From: Xanthomonas hortorum pv. pelargonii
GTDB taxonomy: Bacteria > Pseudomonadota > Gammaproteobacteria > Xanthomonadales > Xanthomonadaceae
Length of the DNA stretch: 64,000 nucleotides
Direction: 5' to 3'
Assembly (NCBI RefSeq): GCF_024499015.1
Contig: NZ_CP098604.1
Span: forward strand, 3,162,001-3,226,000
The stretch's first letter is position 1. Each line of letters starts with the position of its first letter. The notes under the pieces are model-generated. The model saw only the letters and a list, made by a program, of their open reading frames with translations, was not told where the DNA came from and made no database searches. The translations under genes were made by a program, and so were the position numbers. This document shows, piece after piece, positions 7,429-17,725 of the stretch.

Positions 7429-9222
7429 TCAGTTGGCCAGTTGGCAGCTGGCCGGCTTGGCCGAGGTGAACAGGCCGGAGGTCGCCCATTCGGGGTGATC
7501 CACGAACGGGTTGCGGTTGCCCTGGAAGCTGAAAACCACCTGGTTGCGCGCGCGCTCGGCATCGTCCGGCGGATCGGCCTGGTGCCAGGCCAGCAGCGTG
7601 GACAGCAGGCCCATATAGGCCGGCGAGGCCGAGGTCTGCACGATCTTGCTGCGGTCGTCGGTGAGCTCCAGGTCCGGCTCGGACTGCCCGGTGGCCGCGT
7701 CGGTGCCGCCTTCGTAGCGGATCGCCATGTACATCACCGCACGCGCCATGTCGCCCTTGCGCTTGCCCCACACCTCGAAGGTGCCGCCGTTGCCGTCGGG
7801 CGTGCGTACCCAGTTGGAATTGCCCGGATAGCGCCCGCTGCCGCCGCCACCGCCGTCGTTGACCTCGGTCACCCGCTCGCCGCAACTGCTGGTGCAGGTG
7901 GCGTAGGGCTTGTTGCCGCGGTCGGCGTTGAAGGCGGTGTCGGTCAGATACAGCATGTGGGTGTCGGTGTAGGGCGCATACGGCAACCCCTTGTCGCCGC
8001 TGGCGCTGCCGAAGCCCAGTGAGTTGGGCCAGGTGTGCTCGCGGTTGTAGGTCAGCCCGCTACCGGTGCCGGCGCGGTCGCTGCCCTTGGCGTAGCTGCG
8101 ATTGCGGTAGGCGTCCAGGATCCGGCCGCTGTTGTTGGGATCCTCGTCGGCCATTTCGAGAATGGTCCAGGTGCTGGTGCCCGAGCCGCTGTACGGGTAG
8201 ACCGTGTGGCCCTTGATCACGGTGTGCAGCGAGCAACGCAGCTGGCCGGCATTGGCGGTGTTCACCCGCGAGTAGTAGCCGGTGCCGCCGCCGCTGGCCG
8301 TGGCCACGGTGAAGGCGATGGCCTGATTGGCGGCCGGGCTCAGCCCGCTGGCGTCGCGGATGGCGCTGGCGGTGATCGCCAGCGTGCAGCGCTCGCCGCC
8401 CACCAGCGCGGTGTTGGTGGACAGGCTGAAGCGGGTACCGCTGGTCGGGTAGCTCAGCGCCACCGTGCCGGAGCTGGCGCAGCTCAGCGCGAAGGCGCCG
8501 CTGCTCAGCGTCACCGCCTCGCTGAAGCCCACGCTCAGATCGCCTGCCGCCGGGAAGTTGGTGGCGCCCTGGGTCGGGGTGGTGCTGGTGATCGAAGGCG
8601 CAGCGCCGGTTTCGCCGCCACCGCCGCTGCCGTTGAAGGTCTGGCCGCGGTTGCATGCCCCGAAGGTCTGCGCCGACGAGCCGGCCCAGCTGAAATTCGC
8701 CGCGCTGCTGCCGGTGCCGGTGAGTTGCAGCGAACTGCCGACCGCGCTGCTGTTGCTCTCGCTGACCGGCAGGTTCTGGCTGGTGACGCCGGCGGCGGGG
8801 CCACCGCTGCCGGTGATGGCGCCTTCGTAACTGAGGAACTGCACCAGCTGCCCGTTCGGGTCGACCAGCGCCACGCCGTCGTTGGGCCCGTTCTGCACGC
8901 CGTTGCTGGCATAGCTGACCGTGGCCACGCGCACCTGGCTGCCGCAGCTGACCAGGCTGCCGGCCGGCACCGCCGTGTTGGCGTAGACCGTGGCCGCGCT
9001 CGGCGCGCTGCCGTTGTACAGATAGATGCGGTAGCCGCTCAGCGATTCGCCGGCGGTGGCCACCACTTCCACGGCTTCGCCGCTGTCGCCGGAAGCGCCC
9101 GCGTCGTCGTAATGCAGTTCGTTGATGAACACCGCGGCGTGGGCGGTGGGGACGGCCAGTGCGAACGCACAGGCCAGGGGAAGCACGCAGCTCAGGGACA
9201 GGACACGGGACGGCAACCTCAT
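7429..9222 (-). CDS. Secreted endonuclease I family nuclease with lamin-tail and Ig-like domains
   Basis: The 597-residue protein starts MRLPSRVLSLSC after an AAGGAG site and has a signal peptide ending near AHA. Domain order: lamin-tail-like domain (about 24-165, starting AVFINELHYDDAGASGDSGE); a Gly-rich linker; a bacterial Ig-like (Big_5) domain (about 205-300, SITSTTPTQGATNFPAAGDLS, with AITASAIRDASG); and an endonuclease I catalytic domain (about 320-590) with YNREHTWPNS, whose His/Asn are the expected metal and catalytic site, plus GDMARAVMYMAIRYEG. It should degrade DNA or RNA outside the cell, for nutrient uptake or against plant extracellular DNA. It is divergent from groES. A longer upstream frame is discounted because the signal peptide starts here. 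Confidence 0.92.
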   Translation of the reverse strand: MRLPSRVLSLSCVLPLACAFALAVPTAHAAVFINELHYDDAGASGDSGEAVEVVATAGESLSGYRIYLYNGSAPSAATVYANTAVPAGSLVSCGSQVRVATVSYASNGVQNGPNDGVALVDPNGQLVQFLSYEGAITGSGGPAAGVTSQNLPVSESNSSAVGSSLQLTGTGSSAANFSWAGSSAQTFGACNRGQTFNGSGGGGETGAAPSITSTTPTQGATNFPAAGDLSVGFSEAVTLSSGAFALSCASSGTVALSYPTSGTRFSLSTNTALVGGERCTLAITASAIRDASGLSPAANQAIAFTVATASGGGTGYYSRVNTANAGQLRCSLHTVIKGHTVYPYSGSGTSTWTILEMADEDPNNSGRILDAYRNRSYAKGSDRAGTGSGLTYNREHTWPNSLGFGSASGDKGLPYAPYTDTHMLYLTDTAFNADRGNKPYATCTSSCGERVTEVNDGGGGGSGRYPGNSNWVRTPDGNGGTFEVWGKRKGDMARAVMYMAIRYEGGTDAATGQSEPDLELTDDRSKIVQTSASPAYMGLLSTLLAWHQADPPDDAERARNQVVFSFQGNRNPFVDHPEWATSGLFTSAKPASCQLAN

Positions 9223-9417
9223 CGACAGCTCCTTGTGATCGGGGAATGCGTTGCCGACTGTAAAACGTGTGCATGACAATCGGTGGAACCTGGTTCCAGT
9301 TCGGCCCCTGTATGCGACGGGTGGTCGAAATTTTTTTGCCCCCAGCCCTTGAAAGCCGCCCGAGCAGCACAATCTCTGGCCCGCACCCGCTCTGTCGGGT
9401 TTTTTCCGCGCGCTGTG

Positions 9418-9444
9418 CTGGCAGTCGTCACATACGAGTGCTAA
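9418..9444 (+). promoter_or_regulatory. CIRCE element (HrcA operator) upstream of groES
   Basis: The right arm GAGTGCTAA at 9436-9444 is a perfect CIRCE half. Nine bases earlier the left arm CTGGCAGTC matches TTAGCACTC at six of nine positions. It lies about 50 bp before groES. CIRCE binds the HrcA repressor and gives heat induction of groESL; the degenerate left arm may weaken repression. Confidence 0.8.
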
Positions 9445-9494
9445 CATCGCCGATAATTTCCAGGCCAATCAATCACTTAAGAGGGTCTTTCTCT

Positions 9495-9782
9495 ATGAGC
9501 ATCAAGCCGCTTCACGACCGCGTTGTAGTCAAGCCGATCGAAGCCGACGAAGTTTCCGCCGGCGGGATCGTGATTCCGGATTCGGCCAAGGAAAAGTCCA
9601 CCAAGGGTGAAGTCGTCGCCATTGGCGCCGGCAAGCCCCTGGACAACGGCAGCCTGCGCGCGCCGGTGGTCAAGGTCGGCGACAAGGTCATCTACGGCCA
9701 GTACGCCGGCAGCAGCTACAAGTCCGAAGGCGTCGAGTACAAGGTGCTGCGCGAAGACGACATCCTGGCGGTCATCGGCTGA
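9495..9782 (+). CDS. groES: Co-chaperonin GroES
   Basis: This 95-residue protein is a canonical Gro[22 protein letters not shown], the mobile loop [20 protein letters not shown] and the terminal [11 protein letters not shown]. It forms the heptameric lid of the GroEL folding chamber. GAGGG precedes the ATG. groEL follows after 147 bp filled with repeats, and a CIRCE element lies upstream, so the pair is a heat-shock operon. Confidence 0.99.
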
Positions 9783-9797
9783 TCAGGCGCTACGCGC

Positions 9798-9837
9798 CGG
9801 GAATCGGGAGTGGGGAATCGGGAATCGGCAAAGCGGC
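9798..9837 (+). repeat. GGGAATCGG repeat, forward arm in groES-groEL gap (R3)
   Basis: Tandem CGGGAATCGGGAGTGGGGAAT-like units are followed by CGGCAAAGCGGC. The element is the inverted near-identical copy of 838-877. Paired with 9887-9915 it can form a long hairpin between groES and groEL in the mRNA. Confidence 0.8.
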
Positions 9838-9881
9838 TAACGCCCTTCGCCATCCCACCCCGCCCCGATTCACGCTGTTGA

Positions 9882-11573
<1,692 letters not shown>

Positions 11574-11605
11574 TCCAGCCCCTCGGTTGTTGCATCACAA
11601 AGGAC

Positions 11606-11627
11606 CCCGCCGAAAGGCGGGTTTTTT
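11606..11627 (+). terminator. Intrinsic terminator after groEL
   Basis: The stem CCCGCC/GGCGGG with a GAAA loop is followed directly by six T residues. The surrounding TGTTGCATCAC and the hairpin core are shared with the terminator at 21681-21716. Confidence 0.93.
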
Positions 11628-11732
11628 GTCACAACACGTTTGCGTAGATGTGCGCGCGCGTGTTGGCGAAGTTTTGCTTCACTCGGCATACTCTGACGAG
11701 AGTTTCGACGTATTTTCATAAAGGCATTCTCC

Positions 11733-14634
11733 ATGTCCACTCTGCCAGCGCCATCGAGCGGCGGTGTCTATCCCAGTGGTCAGCCTGGGTCGCATCGGTA
11801 CTCACATCACCAGGGCAAGTTCTTCGCTCATTGGTTGACGTTGCGTAGTCGTGACGAATCGGCAGTTGCACGTGCCTTGTCTGCTGCGCGCGTCGATATG
11901 AACCCGCATCAGGTGGATGCCGCTTTATTCGCGCTCAAATCGCCTGTGGAGGCGGGCGTGTTGCTTGCCGACGAGGTTGGACTCGGCAAGACCATCGAGG
12001 CCGGCCTGGTGCTGGCCCAGCATTGGGCACAACGTCGCCGCCGTCTGCTGTTGATCGTCCCTGCAACGCTGCGCAAGCAGTGGACACAGGAGCTCGAAGA
12101 GAAGTTTCAACTACCGTCCGTCATTCTCGAGAGCAAATCGTTCAATGCTTTTCGTCAGCTCGACGTAAGCAATCCTTTTCAGATCGAAGACGCGATCATC
12201 GTGACGTCCTATGAGTTTGCCGCAAGCAAGCAAAAAGAGCTCGCTGCGGTCAGCTGGGATCTGGTCGTGCTGGATGAGGCACACAAGCTGCGCAACTTGT
12301 ACAAGGGCAAGAGTGCGTCAAAGCGTGCTGTCGCCTTGAACGAAGCGCTGCGTGGCAGGCGAAAGGTCCTGCTGACCGCCACGCCGTTCCAGAATTCGTT
12401 GATGGAGTTGTATGGGCTGGTGTCCTTCATCAGCGACGAGTTCTTTGGTAGTCAGAAGGCGTTTCAGATGCAGTACGCCTCAGGTCGGAGCTCCGAAGCT
12501 CGTCTTAACGACCTGAGGCATCGGCTCAAGCCGATTTGCCACCGTACCTTGCGTCGTCAGGTCCAGGCCGAAGGTGGCATTAATTTCACCAAGCGCTTTT
12601 CCATCACTCAGGACTTCACGCCTTCCGACGAGGAGCTTGAGCTCTACGACAAGGTTTCGGCTTACCTGCAGGATCCTTCCATCCTTGCCATCAAGCCGAC
12701 AGCCCGGCATCTGGTGACATTGGTGGTGCGCAAGATTCTCGCCTCCTCGACGTTCGCCATCGCCGATACGCTCGTGACGATCATCGGTCGACTCGAGTCC
12801 AACCAGGCGCTCACTGCCAAGCAGATCGAAGATTTCGAGACCGTCGACGAACTCAGTGATGAGCTGGATTCCGATGGAATGGAAAGGCAGGGCGATGCGC
12901 CGGATAGCGATGCCTTGCAGGCAGAGCTGTTCTGCCGCGCGCAGGAAATCGATCGTCTGCGCGGTTACCGTGACCTGGCCAAGCAGATTCAAAGCAATCG
13001 CAAGGGCGACGCGCTATTACTGGTCCTCGGGCGAGCGCTTGCGATGGCCGAAAAGCTCGGCGGGCAACGTAAGGCAGTGATCTTTACCGAGTCGCGGCGC
13101 ACACAGGAGTACTTGCGTGTTCTGCTCGAAGAACATGGCTATGCCGGACGAACCGTCCTGCTCAATGGAAGCAACGACGACGTCGATTCCAGGCAGCTGT
13201 ATGCCGACTGGCTGGAGCGTCACGCCGGCTCTACGCTTGTTTCAGGTTCCAGGACGGCAGACATGAAGGCCGCAGTGGTCGAAGCTTTTCGCGATCATCG
13301 TGATGTTCTCATCACAACCGAAGCAGGCGGCGAGGGCATCAACCTGCAATTCTGCTCGTTGTTGGTCAACTACGATCTGCCATGGAATCCGCAGCGTGTG
13401 GAGCAGCGGATCGGGCGTATCCATCGCTATGGTCAGAAGAGCGATGTGGTCGTGGTGAATTTCGTCAATCGCAAGAATCGTGCGGATCAATTGGTGTTTG
13501 AGCTCCTGGAAAGAAGTTCAAACTGTTTGACGGTGTATTTGGTGCCAGCGACGACATATTGGGTGCGATCGAATCCGGTGTGGACATCGAGCAGCGGATC
13601 CTGCGCATCTATCAGAACTGTCGCGACGCCGCGCAGATCGAGTCGGAGTTCGCTACCTTGCAGGCTGAGCTGGACGAGAGCATCGGCCGGCGCGAGGAAA
13701 GTGCGCGGCGCATGCTGCTGGAGCATTTTGACGAGGATGTCGTACGCAACTTGCGCTCACGTCGCGCAGGCATGCTGCACAAGATCAATCAGTATGAAAG
13801 TCAGTTTCTACACCTGATCGCTGCCGAACGTCCTAAAGCGCGCATCAGCGACAAGCTGGTTAAACTGGAGGAAGGCGATTACGCCGTCAGCTGGCCGCCG
13901 GCCGAAGAAGCCAACGCCGGGCTGTTGAGGCCGGACAAGGGGTTGGGGGAAAGGCTTTGCCGCCAGGCCAAAGAACGTCCGACTCTACCTGGCACGCTTC
14001 ATTTCGATTACGCCGCTGTGGATGCGCAGCGTGCCGATGTGCGCCAGTGGCTGGGAAGCAGAGGGCAGCTGCGTGTAGCGTTGGTCACCATCCAGACCGC
14101 GGAGGAAGTGCTGGAAGAGCTGGTGTGCAGTGCGCTGTGCAGTGATGGGCGTGTCGTGCCCGACGAGACCGCTGCGCGTCTGATGGAAATTCCTGCCCGC
14201 TTTGTACCACGGCACCGCGTCGCCGAAGATCGTGCGCTTCCCGCTTTTGAAGCGGCAGTTGAGCGCGTGCTGGCAGAGGCAAACAAGCGTAACGAGAGTT
14301 GGTTTTTGCAGGAGTCCGAGCGCCTTGATCGTTGGGGCGAGGATCAAAGACTATTGCTGCAGCAGAGTATCGACGAATTCGACCTGCAGGTGCGCGATGC
14401 CAAACGCACCTTGCGTCAGCTCGAGACCCTGGAGCAGAAAGCCCAGCTCAAACGCGAGATCAAGCGGATCGAGCAGCAGCGTGATGATGCCATGCTGGAT
14501 TTTTTGAAGGTAGAAAGCGCATCGAGCGTAGCCAGGACGTGATGCTGGAGCGGGTCGAAAATGCGTTGCGCACGCAGCACACCGTACAGGTGCTGTTCGA
14601 TGTGGAGTGGACCTTGGAGCATCCCGAACCATGA
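11733..14634 (+). pseudogene. SNF2/HepA-type helicase of a defence locus, frameshifted
   Basis: Once two frames are joined, this encodes about 967 residues. N-terminal part: HQGKFFAHWLTL, Walker A DEVGLGKTIEAG (GLGKT 83-87), DEAH at 181-184 and LLTATPFQNSLMELYGLVSF. C-terminal helicase half: EAGGEGINLQFCSLLVNYDL and RVEQRIGRIHRYGQ. The tail is a charged coiled-coil-rich region. Frame breaks: one base lost near 13514 (ERKFKLFDGVFGASD resumes in another frame) and one near 14514-14516 (three A where four restore VEKRIERSQDVM). The final codons overlap the next ATG as ATGA. The family includes RapA/HepA and DISARM DrmD; ATP-driven DNA translocation in phage defence is inferred. Lesions may be decay or base-calling loss. 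Confidence 0.85.
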
Positions 14635-15943
14635 GTAATTCACGTGAATTGGGGATTTGCTCGAGCAGATTCGGCTGGGCGAAGACTCGCAGCTGGAATT
14701 CAAGCGCGTCGTGTTCGAGAACGACAAGATCAAGGGCCCGAACGGGGATAGCCTTAGCCAGGAAATCGCGGCATTCGCCAATGCCATCGGTGGGCGCCTG
14801 ATCCTGGGTGTGGACGACAAGACCCGCGACGTGGTCGGGATTCCATTGGATCGATTGGACGCGGTCAGCATCTGGGTCGAGAACTGCGTGCATGACCGCA
14901 TCAAGCCCGAGCCCACCATCTATTTGCGGCGCAGGCTGGTCCCTGATCGCTCCGGTACCGAGCATGCCGTTTTGGTGATCGACATACCGCGTTCGCTCTA
15001 TGTCCATCTCGCCCCAGGTGGTTATTTCCGCCGTCAGGGCAGTTCCAAGCACGAACTGCCGCCAAACGAATTGTTGCGTCTCATGCAGTCGCGGCAGCGC
15101 GCCGGAACTCTGGGTTTCGATGAGATGCCCGTGCTGGGCTGTACGCAGGCGAACTTTGATGCTGCGCTGTACGGTCGCTTTCTCGGCACAACCGATGAAC
15201 CTGAGGAACTGCGCCTGCGCAAGCTGAAGCTGCTGGTTCCGGGAGAGCCTGGCGAGGAGTGGGCCAGCGTCGCAGGCGTCTTGATGGCGACGGCCACGCC
15301 AAGCGATTGGCTGCCGCAGGCCTATGTGCAGTGCGTGCACTATGCCGGTACCGAGAAGACTGCCCAGGAGCAACTGGATGCGCAGGATATCCAGGGTCCG
15401 CTGGATCAGCAGATTCGTCAGGCTGCCGCCTTCGTACTGCGAGGCATGCGCACTGCGGCACGCAAGAATTTGGGCCGGATCGACGTGCCCCAGTTCGATC
15501 CAGAGGCTGTATTCGAGGCCATCGCCAACGCCGGTGCGCATCGCGACTACTCGATCAGCGGGGCGCCTGTGCAGGTGCATCTGTTCACCGACCGGCTGGA
15601 GATCACCTCGCCCGGCGCGTTGCCTAACTCCCAATCGGTGGAGTCGATCGCCCTGCGCACCGCCACCCGCAATGAACTGTTGACCAACCTGCTAGCGCGC
15701 TGCCCGGTCGAGATGGAAGGCGTCGGCCGGAGTCGCGTGATGGAGAAACGTGGCGAGGGCGTGCCGCAGATCCTCAACCGTAGCGAGCGCCTGTCCGGGC
15801 GCAGGCCGCATTTCGAGTTGCTGGGAGAAAATGCCGTGCGTGTGACCCTCTATGCCGCCGATCCGGAGACGAGTCCGCTGACCCGCGGCGTTCTCGATGG
15901 ACTCGACTACCCGCCTCCGCAACGTATTCGAAACGAAGACTGA
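14631..15943 (+). pseudogene. AlbA_2 (Schlafen-type) protein with GHKL-like ATPase C-terminus, frameshifted start
   Basis: From ATG 14631 (ATGA overlap with the helicase stop) eight codons read MSNSRELG. One G must then be restored in the run at 14651-14654 to continue DLLEQIRLGEDSQLEFKRVVF. The corrected protein is about 437 residues. The N-terminal AlbA_2 domain has SQEIAAFANAIGGRLILGVDD and FRRQGSSKHELPPNELLRL. The C-terminal HATPase_c_4-like segment has EAIANAGAHRDYSI, DRLEITSPGALPNSQ and MEKRGEGVPQI. Such COG2865-type proteins (older name divergent AAA) recur in restriction-modification and helicase-methylase-ATPase defence loci; nucleic-acid sensing is an inference. Alternatively translation could begin at TTG 14657, giving an intact shorter protein. 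Confidence 0.82.
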
Positions 15944-15948
15944 TCACG

Positions 15949-17725
15949 ATGAGCCGTAAGCAAAAATTGGAGCTGACCTGGGTTGGCAAGGATGAGCGCC
16001 CGCGCCTGGAGCCACGCATCCTGCTGGAGGATCCGGGGCTGTCTTACCACGCTGCACATCGTGTAGACGAAGCCGATCGCTTTGAGAACCTGTTGATCCA
16101 GGGCGACAACCTACTAGCGCTGAAGGCGCTGGAGCAGGAGTTTCGTGGGCAGGTGAAATGCATCTATATCGATCCGCCCTTCAATACTGGAGAAGATTTC
16201 GATAATTATAACGATGGGATGGAGCATTCATCCTGGCTCTCCATGATGAGAGATCGGATCGTTTTGCTTAATCAATTGCTTTGCGAAGATGGCGCGATTT
16301 TCATCCATATAGATGACAATGAGCTTGGCTACCTGATTGTTCTGCTAGACGAAGTATTCGGGCGAAACAATCGGGTAGCGGTTGTTTCATTCAAGCAAGG
16401 CTCGGCTACTGGGCATAAGTCAATTAACCCTGGTGTTGTAAACACCACGAACTTTGTTTTAATTTACGCTAAAAACAAATCGATTTGGAAGCCTTGTCGT
16501 GTCTTCACTGCTCGAGCTGCTCGCGACAAGAGATATAATCAATTCATAGATAATTACGAGTCTGGAATCAGTGGTTGGCGTTTCGTCAGTTTGTTGTCTG
16601 CATTCTCGGCAGCTGTTGGCATTCAACAAAAGAGCCTAAAGAAAGAGCTTGGTGATGATTTTGAAGAGAAATTATACGAATTCATCTCAAAAACTCGGCG
16701 CGCGTAGTGCGTCTAGCAAGGCCTGACTATAAAGCGGTAAGTGCAGAAGCAAGAAGATTAATCGATGAATCAAAAAGTCGTCGGGGAGAGGTCCTGCTTC
16801 TTGAGCGCGAATCGCACTCGGATATGTTTTTTCTGAATGGCGAAAGAGTTCTTTTTATTCGGACAAATTAAAATTAATTGACGGAAACAATGTGGCGGGA
16901 GAGCCCCTGACCAGCCTTTGGGACGATATTTTGTCCAATAATCTGCACAACGAAGGAGGGGTCGAGTTTCCTAAGGGCAAAAAGCCGGAGGCGTTGATTA
17001 AGCGTTGCCTCGAGATGGCGACTGTCCCCGGTGACCTCGTCCTAGACTCCTTCGCCGGTTCCGGCACCACCGGTGCGGTCGCGCACAAGATGGGGCGGCG
17101 CTGGATCATGGTTGAACTGGGGAGCATTGCCATACCCATATCGTGCCGCGCCTGCGCAAGGTGATCGATGGCGACGATCCGGGTGGCGTCACCTCAGCCA
17201 CCGGCTGGAAGGGCGGCGGCGGTTTCCGCTACTACCGGCTCGCCCCGTCGCTATTGAGCGAAGACGCCTTCGGTAACCGAATCATCAATCCCGAGTATCG
17301 CCCGGAGATGCTCGCCGAGGCGGTGTGCAAGCTGATGGGCATACACCTATGCGCCCAGCGAGCAGAATTATTGGCAGCATGGCCGGGCGTCGGAACAGGA
17401 CTTCCTCTACGTTACCACTGCCGCTCTCGGCCATGCGCAGTTGCGCACGCTCAGCGAAGAAGTGGGGCCCGAGCGCACCCTGCTGGTTTGTTGCAAGGCT
17501 TTCCGCGCCAACGCCGATGCGTTCGACAACCTGACCATCCAGAAGATCCCGAAGACTGTGCTGGACCGCTGCGAATGGGGCCGCGACGACTATTCCTTGC
17601 GCATCGCCGAGCTGCCATCCCTACCGGAGCAAGAGGTACCGCCGCCGCCGCGTGCGCGTAGCACACGTGGTGCATCGTCCACTGCGGTTGGTACATCTGA
17701 TCTCTTTGGCGAGGACAACGCATGA
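15949..17725 (+). pseudogene. Site-specific adenine DNA methyltransferase (type III Mod-like), multiple frameshifts
   Basis: Joined frames give about 592 residues. Motif IV DPPF (75-78, in IYIDPPFNTGEDFDNYND) precedes motif I DSFAGSGTTGAVAHKMGRRW (near residue 367), the beta-class order of Mod subunits. Between them lies a target-recognition region of visibly lower GC (about 16330-16900). Breaks: a lost A at 16689-16693, a lost T at 16852-16856, a lost G at 17119-17122 (MVELGEHCHTHIVPRL resumes), and one extra base near 17341 (MGYTYAPSEQNYWQHG resumes). The frame then ends SDLFGEDNA with ATGA overlap onto the res gene. It would methylate adenine in an asymmetric site to protect host DNA. As written, the enzyme cannot be made whole. 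Confidence 0.85.
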
